The notes beneath the pieces were generated by a model. That model saw only the letters and a program-made list of their open reading frames with translations, made no database searches and was not told the DNA's origin. This document shows, piece after piece, positions 42,274 to 53,495 of a stretch of DNA of 64,000 nt. Position 1 is the first letter of the stretch. Each line of letters begins with the position of its first letter. Origin of the DNA: Karstenula rhodostoma CBS 690.94 (taxonomy: Eukaryota; Ascomycota; Dothideomycetes; Pleosporales; Didymosphaeriaceae); the NCBI GenBank assembly GCA_010093485.1, contig MU001495.1:1383470-1447469 (forward strand), written 5' to 3'. The translations under genes and the position numbers were made by a program.

Positions 42274-44202
42274 ATGGAGGCTCCGACTCCTCTCCCCGTT
42301 GTCCTTGCGTCTCCGCAGAAACGTCCCCGCGCCGACGATGCTGAGCCATCCGTCTCAACCCCCAATCGCACTGCTTCTTCGAACACATCCACGCCGCTGT
42401 CTGTAATGTCCTCGGTGCAGACCCCATCACCATTGAAGCAGATCTCTGCCGGGACGCACACGCCGTCAAGTAGCACCGCTCCTACTTCAACCCAATCAGC
42501 GCCAGCTTCCAGCAACGACCAACAATCAGCGAAGCGGAGGAAACTCACACAGCAGGAGAAGGAGGAGCAGGTTAAAGAGAAAGAGGCCAAAGCCAAAGCA
42601 CGCGCTGAGAAGAAGACCCAGAAGGAAGCAGAGGAGAAGCTGAAAGCCGACCAAAAGGCGCAGCGGGACGAGGAGAAGCGCAAGAAGAATGAGGAGAAAG
42701 AAGAGAAGAAGCGGGCCAAGGAGCTCAAGCAGCAACAAGAGGAGGAAGAGAAGAAGAAGAAAGAGCGGGTAAGTAACGTCCCGTGGACCATTGCAACATG
42801 ATTGCTAACAATTGCACAGTCTCAGATGAGGTTGAATGCGTTCTTTTCCAAGCCCAAGGGTGCTGCGGAGCCCACGGGTAATACCACGGTAGAGCCTGTC
42901 CAGAAACCCTGCACTGGCCAAACATCGTTATCCTCGGACACTCTCGAGATTATTGCTAACGCGGCGCCCTCTTCGCCACAGAAGGCTATAGTTCAGAATG
43001 CACAGTCGGACTACGAACGCGTCTTTCTTCCTTTCTCTCTCCCACCCACTGGCATTCTCGCGCCACTGAACGCGTTTCACAACACACCGGAGGATCTGGC
43101 CGCTGCCCAGGCACGCTTAGACGGCATGGTGACACACAAGGATATCGACATGGCGCCTGTGACCGTGGAAACCCTTCGATCCATCTTTCCTAAGCGGCGC
43201 CGTGGCCTGGAGACGAGAACAATGGCCGAAATCGTCGACCGCATTAACGGTTCAGCTGACAATCCAATCGACCTGACCGAGGATCCCAACGCGAAGCCGC
43301 TTGACCTACTGAGGCAGGTTTCCATGAAGTATTTGCACTTTGGCGAGGACGTTCGGCCGCCCTACTACGGAACCTACACGAAGTATCACGATCCAGACCA
43401 GGAACGCAAGGTTGCGCGAAACCCAACTTTCCGTGGCCTTACCGACTTGAATTACGACTACGATTCAGAGGCCGAATGGGAAGAACCAGGCGAGGGCGAG
43501 GATCTTGATTCTGAAGGTGAAGAGGATCTCGAAGAAGACGGCGAAGAGGACCTGGATGGCTTCCTTGACGACGAGGACGATGCAGAGGTCAAGCGCCGGC
43601 TACTCAATGGCGACCAAGAGCCTGTTAGCACCGGTCTCTGTTGGGAAGACAGGCGCGGCGTGTCGCGACTGAACGACGGTTCTGGCGCAATCTCAACAGC
43701 GTTCAAGGATTTCAAGATGGGCTTCCTACTACGTAAGTCATTTGCATTGCCATGGCAGAGGTCGAACTAAGTCGATGCAGAAACTCAAGCACCGATCGAC
43801 CCCTTCTCAGATTCCTACTGGGCACCAGAAACGAGCGTCTCTCGCGCGTCCGTTCAAGCAGCCATCAAGGGAGACCAGTCCAGCCGATGGATAAACGCAC
43901 CTCGTCTTCCTCTGACCGCTCGCCCGGTCAACGGACTGATGAACACTCTCAACGGCCCTCAAAAGGCGTCCCCCGCGTTGGATGCGAAGGGTGGAAAGGC
44001 CAAACGGATGATCGATGCCAGCCTCGTACCTGCTTTCAAGGCAGAAGTCGCTGGGTCGGATCTCACAAAGATTGGCATGATTGAAGCTTTGAAGAAGAAG
44101 TTTCCGAAGGTGCCCAAGGACGCCATCACCAATACACTTACGGAGGTTGCTCAACGCATTGGCCCATCAGCGGCGGAGAAGCGGTGGGTGTTGTTTGACT
44201 AG
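42274..44202 (+). CDS. RLF2: Chromatin assembly factor 1 large subunit (p150/Cac1/Rlf2)
   Basis: Exons 42274-42768, 42820-43732 and 43781-44202, giving 609 residues. Ser/Thr/Pro-rich start; a Lys/Glu/Arg-rich KER coiled coil at about residues 88-165; directly across intron 1 the PCNA-binding PIP box QMRLNAFF; a SIM-like NPIDLTEDP; the conserved FGEDVRPPYYGTYTK and LNYDYDSEAEWEEPGEGEDL acidic region; and the C-terminal winged-helix-like block FKAEVAGSDL...EALKKKFPKVPKDAI. CAF-1 is recruited by PCNA and deposits newly made H3-H4 behind replication forks. MCB boxes in the promoter agree with S-phase expression. Confidence 0.93.
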
Positions 44203-45169
44203 GTGTTCATGTGTAACATGTGTCTGCATGGTTAGTTTCTAGCATGGCGTAAAGCGGCATGACGACGGCGTTGGATGTATTCTTATTCTGATTGGCGTGC
44301 AAAGGGCTATGGGAGGTTGGCGCAGGTTCGGGTCTGTGGGCAAGCATCTTGAAGCGTTGCTTCGTCTTTCCACAACGCTCTCAGGCGAAGAAGCGGGAGG
44401 GAAGTGTTGGAGAGGCGGAGATATCGGGCAGCTACATTGGTACATATCTACAATGTAAACGTGAACATGGTTTGAACGTTTGCTTGAGTACAAGTGTAGG
44501 GAAGGTGTAAGCGCGCGAAGTGCTCCCGACAGCACGATGAAGAGTGTGATCTGACAGGGGAATCGCATCGTCCATCCTGCTTCTAAGTATAAACTTGACA
44601 TGGTTGAGGGTCGTCTCATGTTCATGAATGATGGCCAGGTCGGTAGGGAGGTTGCGGGATGGTGCATTCGGGACCAGATGCTCCCGCGTTATTCTGGTTG
44701 CGGAGGCATGTGCATGCGGATGCTGACCACAGTCCAAGGACTGATACACGCATTGCAGCTGTGGGGATTGCAGAGAGTGACTAGGGTCCGAGTACGGTGT
44801 AACTCACCAAGTGCATCCACATACGCGCTAGTAATAATATAACTCACCATGTGCATCCACATACGCGCTAGCGTGCACCACAGCCAATCGTAGGTTTTGG
44901 TAGGCGCTGGGGAAAGGTTTTATTTTTGGACCATGCACGCCTTCCCCAATCCGGCCAGCCAAGCGCCGGGTCGAGGCTCTAGCTCCACGTACCATTCTTG
45001 CAAGAATAGCACCACCCGCCTCCTACTGGCTGCCACCACCACGGCAAATCTTAGCTCCCGAGTAAGTGACCATGCACATGGCTACAAAGATGCCCCTCTG
45101 CCACCCTTGCCGACTTGCTCCACAAACAAATCGCTTGCTGGACTCAAGCGTCGTTGCTGCTCTTTCGAC
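44203..45169. other. Intergenic with a short direct duplication
   Basis: Flank of CAF-1 and upstream region of the pepsin-fold gene. Contains the 32-bp direct repeat at 44800-44871. An upstream in-frame ATG at 44935 could lengthen the next protein but would hide its signal peptide. Confidence 0.5.
44800..44871. repeat. 32-bp direct repeat, period 40 bp
   Basis: 44800-44831 and 44840-44871 match at 31 of 32 bases (TAACTCACC.., GTGCATCCACATACGCGCTAG), about 300 bp upstream of the following ATG. Confidence 0.9.
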
Positions 45170-46686
45170 ATGGCCCCGCTTGCTTTCTATCTCTCGGCGA
45201 TGGCCTTGCTGGCTCAGGAGTCTGTTGCTTTCAACTGCTCAATACCCCCAATATACGTCGATATCCACAAGAGGGTCACCCACTTTACCGACAACTTCCA
45301 GTATGGATCCTTCATTGGCGTAGGAACACCAGCACAGAACCACAGTCTTTGGCCCTCATTGTCAAACAATCAAACCTCCTTCGGCGCGAGCACATTTTGC
45401 GATGGAAACAGCACCTTGAAAGACTGCGAGACTTCGACTGGTGGCTTTTTCAACCCCAGAGATTCAACTACGTACGTGTACATTATCCGTCCCGTTCATC
45501 GCATGCTTACATCCGTTTCAGCTTCACCGAGGACCCCGACTACCAGACGTTAGACACTGCACCCAACACCACGTTCAACGAGTCCCTTTTTGGTCATGAC
45601 TCACTCCGCTTATACACACATTACTTCGAGACAGACGGCGCGTGGCAGACCGTGGTGGACAACTCTTCCGTGGAAGTGGTAGAAGCAGGCTCGACAAAAC
45701 CCGCTATTGTGGGTCTAGGGACATCGTCAACCCTCTTGAACGACCTTGCCGCACGCAATCAAATATGCGGCAAGATGTACTCGTTGTACATCGGCCAAGG
45801 CTTCGATCGAGCGGGAGGCGCTGTCAACGGGAGCAACGTCTTTGGCGGCTACGATGCAGGCCGCTTTGTCGATCCCGTACACAAATACAGCATGAGCAGC
45901 GCAGGCACGAACCATCTGAACATCCGCGTAAAAGACATCATCATATCCGAGACCAACAACGCAAACGCCAATGTTTCTCTCTTCGACACCACCACCTTCC
46001 CGTCCATGGCCTCCCGCCCCGACGCCTTCGACGCCCAGATCACAACCGACCAGTATCCGCTCTCGCTGCCCTACGAAATAACGCAGAACTTTGTCTCGCA
46101 CCTCGATGCTGACGAGGACAACACCTGGGGCGACAACTCGCTCAAGCTCAAGAAGCCCTTCAACGGCAGTATGACCATCATCCTCGACGACGGCTTCCAA
46201 GTCACGCTTCCCCCAAGCGTACTCGTGAACGCATCGAACATCACACCCGTCCAGTCCCGCGCCAAAGACTCCAAGGAGCCCTTCTACCTCTCGACCGCCT
46301 TCCTCACACAGGTATACCTCATGGCCGACTTTGAAAAGCAATCTTTCTTCCTCGCCACCGCCGTTCAAAAGGACAACATGGTGATGCCTACACCATTCTG
46401 CCCCGGTTCTACCCCCACCGCGTACCAAAGACCCAACCAGGGCGCATTCGTCAAGCAGGGCCTAATTGGTGCCATCGTCGGAGGCGTACTAGGCGGCATA
46501 GGCATTGGAATCTGTGCATACTGCTTCGTAGCCAGCTGCAGGCGGAGAGTGGCCGAGCGCAGGATCGAGAAGAGGGCTGAAGAGGGCAGGAAAGCGGCCA
46601 AGATGGCGCAGTTTGAGGTGGAGGAGGTTACGGAGTTTGACCCCCCGCCGAAGAGCGCGACGCCTTTCTTCTGGAAGAAGAGATGA
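45170..46686 (+). CDS. Pepsin-fold membrane-anchored protein lacking the first catalytic Asp
   Basis: Two exons, 45170-45471 and 45522-46686, giving 488 residues. Signal peptide MAPLAFYLSAMALLAQESVA; YGSFIGVGTPAQNHSLWPSL matches the N-terminal lobe of pepsin-like aspartic proteases (GTPxQ), but the expected D-T/S-G after it is absent (LWPSLSNNQTS). Later blocks (VGLGTSSTLL, NGSNVFGGYDAGRF, GSMTIILDDGFQVTLPPSVLV, FYLSTAFLTQVYLMADFEKQSFFLA) follow the pepsin fold through its second lobe. Many N-glycosylation sequons; a single membrane helix (LIGAIVGGVLGGIGIGICAYCF) and a basic, then acidic cytosolic tail. It is probably a catalytically inactive, extracellular, membrane-tethered protein. Ends 142 bp from the convergent NoxC gene. 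Confidence 0.83.
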
Positions 46687-46828
46687 GCACAGAGAGTGGG
46701 ATTGGAGCATTTATACCCGTGTTGCTGCGATGCAGCACTCACTTCTGTTCGTTGTACATATTCTGCGCCCCTTATAGGTTTTAAGCATATTCGGACTTAC
46801 TCGCCATCATTCCTGCGTGCAGTGTTGT

Positions 46829-49144
46829 TCACCCAAACACCTCCATCATAAAGTGATACTCGACGTTGCGCCCTTCCGTCCTCCCCCTTGCCGTCATCGC
46901 CCGACACCGATCCGCAAGCTGCAGCCCAATAACCGGGGGCCCACAAAAGAAAATGCCAACCTTGACCTCATCCACCTTGCCCTTTCCCTGCCACTTCTCT
47001 CCCTCCTTCATCTGCTCGGTAAGCAAACCGCACACGTCGTGGTAATGCTCCTCCATGATGCTCGCCAGGTCCGGGCGCCCAAAGTGCGTAGGGCTCAGCA
47101 GCCCAGTAAGATACGACTGTGGGTGCGACGGTGTGCGGTACTTTTCGATAAGCCAGCGGAAGACGTGTGTGGAGATTTCCTTGCGCTTCTGCGTGACGTA
47201 GGTTTGAATCCGGAGGTCGAGATTGGAGTGAGACTCAGGGGTGCTGCTGCGGGTGACTTCGTTGAGGAGGTCGGAGAACCAGAGGAGGTCGTTCTTGTCG
47301 CGGACCATCCAGTGAAAGTCGACGCGCTTGTGCTCCTCGTAGGGCGACGCCTTCGAGCCTCGGCGGGACTGTAGTTGGTCGCTCGAGGCGGTGCGCTCGA
47401 GCTCGTGCTCTTGCAGATCGGTGAGGATGCCAGAGAAGGGCGTGACTATATTCGCGGGTACAAATTCAGCTGAGTAAAATAAAATAAAAAGTGGGTTTAT
47501 GTACGAAGTGTCCATGTCTAAGACATAGCGACTTCGTACCGGGGAGTATCGTACCGCCGATGCCGGCGCCAAAGACCATGCTGTATTCGAAGTCGTAGAA
47601 GCGCTGGGCGGGTGCACCAAAGGGACCGTCGATCCCGAGCTTGATGCTTTTTGCGCCGCTTTTCGCGAGGTCACGCAGCGCAGTCGTCCAGTCACCGTCG
47701 GCTTTGATGTGGACTTGCATTGACTTTCCAGTGCATGTCGAAACAGTGAAAGGGTGCCATTGGAACGAGGATAGCTTGGGGACTTGCACAAGGACGTACT
47801 GCCCAGCTTTGTATGGCCAGAAGCGGTACTTTGGTATGCTCGTGGTTATCGCGACGGTCTCTTCGTCGAGGAGTTCGATTTCTGCGGACATGGGAAAGAA
47901 ACCCAATATGAAGCGTTGGGTGCGTTCGAAGATGACGAGCAGAGTGGGAAAGGCGAGCCAGTAACCGAACATGGGCCATTGCAGGAGTCCTGCAGTACCT
48001 AAACTCGGATGTATAAATTGTTGATAGGCTCAATTTAGAGGGATTCGAAAGGGGGATCAGAATACTAGAGTTCTGCGAATAATGTTTGAAAAGTTCGGAC
48101 ATTGCTTCGCCTAACAATCCAGACCTTGTACACCGGGATTCCTTACCGTGCGCGCACATCAGCCCAATTATGGGGAACATGAGTAGATGGCCTAGCTGGA
48201 ATACTTCATAGTTCCACTTCCGGACCTGTGGCATGCTGAGAATGGCCAAAAGGTAGAAGCATCCTAAGGCAGTCAGTCCAGTCCAGCCCGGTAGCGAGCG
48301 AACGTAGTCGATGTAGTACCGTGGCACAGCGTCCTGGCCCACAACAACTGCAACAGCCTGCTGGCGATTTGGCTTGCTCCCAAAGACAAACGATCCCGAT
48401 AAGTGTCCGATTGCGTGCAGCGTAGCAAAAACCAAGGCGACAATCGACATCTTGACGTGAAACGACTGCGAAAGGTCCCAGTTAATGAATCGTGAGATGA
48501 TGTAGTTGCGCCGAAGGAGTGTCGAGAACCAGCGCGACATGGAGAGGATGAGGAAGAAGAATGTTGGATATAGGACACCAGCGCATGTCTTGGAAAGGAC
48601 GGCACCCCATCCGAATGCTGGTCGATACTGCCCCGCTGTGAGGTATTTGACCTGTTGCCCGTGAGTCGGCATCAGAACAGGACACACAATACTAAAAGCT
48701 CCATACCAGTTGCCAAATGCCGAAAGCGAGCATGAAAGACACTACAAGCGCCATAAAAGCTATCTGTGGCCCTTCGACCGCCCAGTATGCGCGCACCTTC
48801 CTCCAGACGGACATGTTCTTCAAATCATCGTCTTCATTCTTAGCTTCCTTGCGGTCTTGTTCGAGCGACGGTATATCCCAGCGACGCACGCATTCAGCAA
48901 ACTTAGCCCGCGGTATCGAGTTCTCCTGAGTGCCGAGGAGTGTTCGTAGGAACTCATGTCTCCCCTGTTCTTCGTCATCGTGGTGGATTTGGTGTCGTTT
49001 TGGCTTGGGCGCCAATTGCTTCCCAACCTCATCTAACTTTTGCTCCAGCTCTCTATAGTCAATATGGGCATTGTTGTTTTCATCCAAGTCATCAATGAAT
49101 ATGTCAATCTCTTCGTCGGTAAGGCAATGTTGTGGCGCCGCCAT
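46829..49144 (-). CDS. NOXC: NADPH oxidase with EF-hand (NoxC type)
   Basis: Four exons: 48707-49144, 48147-48651, 47555-47998 and 46829-47445, giving 667 residues. Start at MAAPQHC, the first ATG in frame. An EF-hand loop DENNNAHIDYRE (residues 21-32) with acidic or amide ligands at 1, 3, 5 and Glu at 12 marks the calcium-responsive NoxC class, as opposed to NoxA/NoxB. Six membrane helices; haem-binding His in HAIGHLSGSF and FQLGHLLMFPIIGLMCAHG; FAD motif HPFTVST; NADPH-binding GAGIGVTPFSGILTDL, formed only after removal of the 109-nt intron 47446-47554; and FFCGPP near the end, with the C terminus EYHFMMEVFG. It passes electrons from NADPH across the membrane to make superoxide, used in development or host interaction. 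Confidence 0.93.
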
Positions 49145-50028
49145 GACTGAGTCTCGCTCGGCTGTGTCGGTGTTCGGGGAAGAGGACACACGGCCATGAT
49201 AAGAATGGGATTAAATGCAATGCGCAAATGCCAGACACTTTCGTAGGCGCACGGCTTCGCAATCGAACGAGTTCTTGTCCAGATACGTGAGCCAAGCAGT
49301 CGAACCCAAAGTGAGCCTATCAGACGGTGCGGAGTCCAACGACTACGCGGTAGGGGACTTGAAAGCGCGACGAAGCCACGCTTTTCAGTAGGGCCCAAGA
49401 CGAAGGAAGCCGGAAAGGACGGTCTTGTATTGATATACCAAGACCTGGCGCCTCAGACCGGGGTCTAGAAGTCCAGAAGGCAGGTGTGGCGCAACTCCAG
49501 CGTTGGCGCTACTGTCAACCAGCCCGTCTGGTAGTGCGTGTTTGTTTACAAGAAAACATGGGCACAATTAGAGGTTCACACTGTGGCGCACCCTCGCGGC
49601 CACGGTGTTGACGGGAGGGAGGGCGAGGTCAGCGACATGGTGCGCATTGCGCCAAACGTTGGTGTCTTGGCGCAAAGCCCTTCCGCATGCGTGCCATCAA
49701 CCCGGTCGATATCACCTTCTAGCCCTGCCACATAATAGTCGTCGCGATCCTTGCAGCACATAGCTTGCGTAGACATCGCACATGATGCTCTACAAGCAGC
49801 TCGCGCGCCTGCATCTTTATCCTTCCCTTCGCAGGCAGGGAACAAGACAATGGGCGCCTTGACGAGTGGCTGCGCTAACACGTCATTCGTTTCTTTTTGC
49901 CAAAACCAATGAGCAGATCATTGGAATGTGAGATGTGGTGGCTGAAGAAGCGAACTGGGTGACAAGAGACTCATCTGCCGCATGATTGCCTGTCACATTG
50001 CACACTGACATTCCACGCAATAGCCACC
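49145..50028. other. Divergent interval between NoxC and the esterase gene
   Basis: 884 bp with no supported gene; contains both promoters. Confidence 0.5.
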
Positions 50029-51039
50029 ATGGCGACGAGAACCCCAGTAGACGCGTCTACGAAGAACTCCACGATCCAGATCACGACACGCCATGACCGC
50101 TCCGTCCTCATGTTCCTCCTCCACATGCTGCTTCGCCCTTTTCACAACCACGTTGGACGATCAGGACACGCGCGACCTGAGGGCTCAGTCAAACTCAAGC
50201 CATCGCCCATTGGGACCAAGAGATCCAACGTCACGCAACGAGTAGTTTGCGACATCCATGTGTACGACATAGTAGCGAAGGAACCAGCCCAATCGGACAC
50301 GAAGAAGCGCATATATTATTTTGCCGGAGGCGGATGGCAGACTCCTCCGTCATCCCAGCACTGGGGCATGTGCTCGAGGATGGCACAGGTGGTGCCCGGA
50401 GCCACCGTTTCGCTTGTGTCGTATCCACTCGCACCCAAGAATCCAGCGAAAGATGCATTTCCATGGCTTATGCGCTTCTATCGCGAGGTCATGAAGACGG
50501 CCGAGGAGGTGAATGAGAAGATTATCCTCGCGGGCGATTCCTCTGGAGCCAACATCGTCCTATCGCTCATCCTCGAAGCGCTGCGAGAAGATGATCAAAA
50601 CACGGACCTGGAAGAAAAAAGCGCTCCGCATCCGATAGCCATCTTTGCGACATGTCCCTCGACGGACTTGACCCGCAACAATCCCGACATCGAAAAGACA
50701 GCCAAGTACGACCCTATGCTAACACCCAAGTTCATCAAGTCGACGGCCAAAGCCTGGTGTGGGGATATGGACCCTAGCGACCGAAGAGTATCACCCGTCA
50801 ACGCGGATATCTCTTTATTGAAAAAGTACGGGGTTCACGTGCATGGCATCACCGCCGGCCACGATATCCTCAGCCCGGACGGCGTCTTGTTCAGAAAGAA
50901 ACTGCAAGAAAACGGCGTGTCAGGGCAGTGGCTGCACTGGGAGAAGCAGATGCACTGCTTCGTCCTAACGTATCCCTACGGTCTACGCGAGGCCAAAGAA
51001 GCCGTCGACTGGGTTGGCGATGTTTTGAAAGCAGAGTAA
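50029..51039 (+). CDS. Alpha/beta-hydrolase fold-3 esterase/lipase (HSL-like)
   Basis: Single exon, 336 residues. YYFAGGGWQTP is at the oxyanion-hole position (GGG in place of the usual HGGG); nucleophile elbow LAGDSSGAN with Ser171; the acid is likely Asp in GHDILSPDG (about 283) and the base His in QMHCF (about 308). Length and motif order fit the hormone-sensitive-lipase family of cytosolic carboxylesterases that act on short acyl esters or secondary metabolites. The N terminus is slightly hydrophobic (LMFLLHMLL, residues 27-35) but not a clear signal peptide. Substrate unknown. Confidence 0.87.
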   Translation: MATRTPVDASTKNSTIQITTRHDRSVLMFLLHMLLRPFHNHVGRSGHARPEGSVKLKPSPIGTKRSNVTQRVVCDIHVYDIVAKEPAQSDTKKRIYYFAGGGWQTPPSSQHWGMCSRMAQVVPGATVSLVSYPLAPKNPAKDAFPWLMRFYREVMKTAEEVNEKIILAGDSSGANIVLSLILEALREDDQNTDLEEKSAPHPIAIFATCPSTDLTRNNPDIEKTAKYDPMLTPKFIKSTAKAWCGDMDPSDRRVSPVNADISLLKKYGVHVHGITAGHDILSPDGVLFRKKLQENGVSGQWLHWEKQMHCFVLTYPYGLREAKEAVDWVGDVLKAE

Positions 51040-51065
51040 ACGACTCTAGATTTGTTCACAGTAGG

Positions 51066-51128
51066 TGCAGGGCACACTCGGATCCTTTCGGTGGCATCTA
51101 TGGTAAAGGTGTCCGAGTTTGCCCTGCA
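51066..51128. repeat. 17-bp inverted repeat just after the esterase stop
   Basis: TGCAGGGCACACTCGGA (51066-51082) pairs with TCCGAGTTTGCCCTGCA (51112-51128), one mismatch, 29-base loop. It starts 27 bp after the stop codon, so the transcript 3' UTR would form a stable hairpin. Confidence 0.85.
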
Positions 51129-52640
51129 GCCACGGTGGCCCGTAGACGGTCCTTGTCTGTTGTTGCTTGTAGATATTCTGGATGCAGCATCGGGACCGCC
51201 CTTTAATTTATGCGCACCAGCTTGCGGAGATACCCCAGATAGAATCAATACCAGTCTCGGCCTTATTAATTCACTGCAAGTTTCCTGTGCTGCTCATTTT
51301 GCTTTAGTCCTGGAGTGACTTGCCGTGCTACAGGCCGGGCGACCCCGCATCGTATCAGCTGCGATATGGCTACGGGCCCCCAATTCCTTGCTACTTACCA
51401 GGCCAACCAACATCGAGGCTAGCTTCCATTCACACGATAGAGATGGTGCGCTCTACGCAGCATTCTGTTTGCCACGGCATCGGACGTGAATAGCCAAATC
51501 GGGCAGGTATACTTTAGTACGCGTAGTCCATGGCACATTATGCGCTCTATGCGGGCCGTGATTGGTAAGGCGCAGTTGGCGAGGGAGGCGTATGGGGGTG
51601 GTTGCGGGTGTGACAAGCACGAGAAGCACTGAGCGGGTTGGGGAGTCGCTTTTGACGCAGCGAATTGATTCAATCCTGGATTGTCATTGTCCACGCATTC
51701 GAGAACCCCTTGAGTTCATACAAGATCAAAGTCTACTTGTGATTCTCTGAGATCAGGTCGGGAAGACCAAGAGCTTGCTCTCGTGGTGATTGACTGGCCG
51801 CTGTTCCGTGCACACTGAAACAACTTGTGCATTACCGTATGTACAATGGTCCGACCCACTGGCGTTGATTGTGAATGAATGGACTCGGACGGTTCCCCCG
51901 GTGCTGATGATGACGGGAAGTCCAATAAAATCTCGTTCTTGATGGACTATGTATGGTCAAGCACTTGATGCATACGTAGCGCAACCCGTTATGAAGTGGC
52001 CTGCACTACTAGCAGGGACTTTTATCCAGGGATAGCCAGTGACGAGATACGAACAGAATATCACTAGCAGGGATGGGTGGATATTGGAATCAGGTCTTGG
52101 GAAGCTGATTAGTGATGGCGGTAGTAAGCGGAAGTGAAGCCTCACTGCTTGACATGGATTGCGGAAGGCCGTTTAACGAAATAATGGGGTCGTCACGCGA
52201 GCATTGCTAGTACCACTCGTGAAGGGCAACTCGGCCGCCCTGCGACAGGGTGTAGGCTGGACCGCTACTGAGACGTTGGTAACGAGCTATGTGTCAGGAC
52301 CAACAAGGAGTGGACCCGATGCGAAACTAAGCAGCGGCAACGGTGTCAACGGCTAGATGGTATTATTCTCTCCAGGGCTGAAAGTGAATCATTTAGCAAG
52401 CCAAGGTGTTCTAGTGTTGAATAGACGCGTCACGATAGACACTTACAGGGAGTGCGGAATGTGTAGTGCGGCGCTAGTAGCAGTAGTTTTCTTGTCAAAG
52501 ATCACACACAGACCTAGATAATCGCCTCAAGCCACGCTGCGCAACCATTCTTCCTACGAAGGTGTATGCTGACGACCAAGAGCGATGGCGTGGATTGTGA
52601 TGGAACTCGTTGGTTGTGCGTTTGGATGGACAGAAACGGT

Positions 52641-52783
52641 TCATCGCGTCTAACCTTGTTTATCCACTCACAACGCTCCCTTTTGTATCACTTTTGGACG
52701 GCAGTCCATGTCCATGTTTGTCTATCCACTTTACGGGACACTACTTTGTAGTTCGAGTCAACAATCAGAAAACCACGGTTCAT
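52641..52783 (+). repeat. Copy C of the three-copy degenerate coding repeat
   Basis: Lies in an open frame from 52610 to 52882. The shared part reads NLVYPLTTLPFVSLLDGS, then HFTGHYFVVRVNNQKT. Downstream the frame continues for 35 residues with ordinary composition, so more of the ancestral gene may survive here than in the other copies. Confidence 0.72.
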
Positions 52784-53060
52784 CGCGAAGAGCTGGTCAT
52801 TGATATCATGCAAGCTGATAGAGAAGAGCCAAGATCATGTGAAGAGGTGAAATGGTTTAATTCAAAATGGTATCGTTGCTAAACGACTTGTACAAATGGC
52901 GCCGTCCCTGAGAGTGTTTTCCCATTGCCTCCAACGCCTGTCATGCTCGTGTCCATGCTAAATTGATATAGACTTATTCGTACAATGGCCAATCAATGGT
53001 CGAAGTATGCTAGCTGTGTCCCAGACAACAGTAGGAATGTGCGGATGAAAGGCGCTGCCG

Positions 53061-53355
53061 TCATGAGTCGGCCGAGCCAACAGATTCGGCGCATCCGTTG
53101 CTCGAGCCGGGCGAAACGCCCTCAGATCGTCGTCGAGCAGAGTTGGTTGCGGTCTTCAGCTGCTTCTTGGTGTGCTCGTGCATGATGCTGAAAAAGATCA
53201 GTAAGATGGAGGATGGATGGATGAGTAAAGCGAACTTACCGAGCATAGACCGACATGGCCTGGTTGGGGTTGTCCAAGTCGAAGTTGTGGACGAAGTTAT
53301 GCTGAGGAGCCATGGGTTCGGAGTAGTTGTCGGTGATGTAGACGCCAGCAGACAT
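53061..53355 (-). CDS. Small conserved-looking fungal protein (80 aa)
   Basis: Two exons, 53240-53355 and 53061-53187, giving 80 residues that begin MSAGVYITDNYSEPMAPQH, followed by NFVHNFDLDNPNQAMSVYAR, a helix RIMHEHTKKQLKTATNSARRRS and a Ser/Gly-rich end. The composition, intron position and sequence feel like a conserved small protein of filamentous ascomycetes, but I know no function. A TATATA sits 135 bp upstream and the leader between is strongly pyrimidine-rich (C/T), a pattern seen in highly expressed fungal genes; strong expression is inferred. Confidence 0.72.
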
Positions 53356-53489
53356 GGTGTTGGATGATGGAATGTGGAGAAGAAGGTAGAGGCTGGAGGG
53401 TGATGGGTGATGGGGAAGCTGCGGTGGTTGTGTGAGTAGCTGGTTGGTCTTGTTGGTTGGAGGAGGTTGTGCTCAGGCGGGGGATCCGA

Positions 53490-53495
53490 TATATA
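53490..53495 (-). promoter_or_regulatory. TATA box of the small-protein gene
   Basis: TATATA 135 bp before the ATG at 53355, followed by a C/T-rich leader on the minus strand (about 53360-53430). Confidence 0.45.

Larger units (their letters stand above)
51040..53060. other. Gene-poor interval of about 2 kb
   Basis: Holds the 3' hairpin of the esterase gene and copy C of the degenerate coding repeat (52641-52783). Remaining frames are short and without motifs. Confidence 0.5.
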
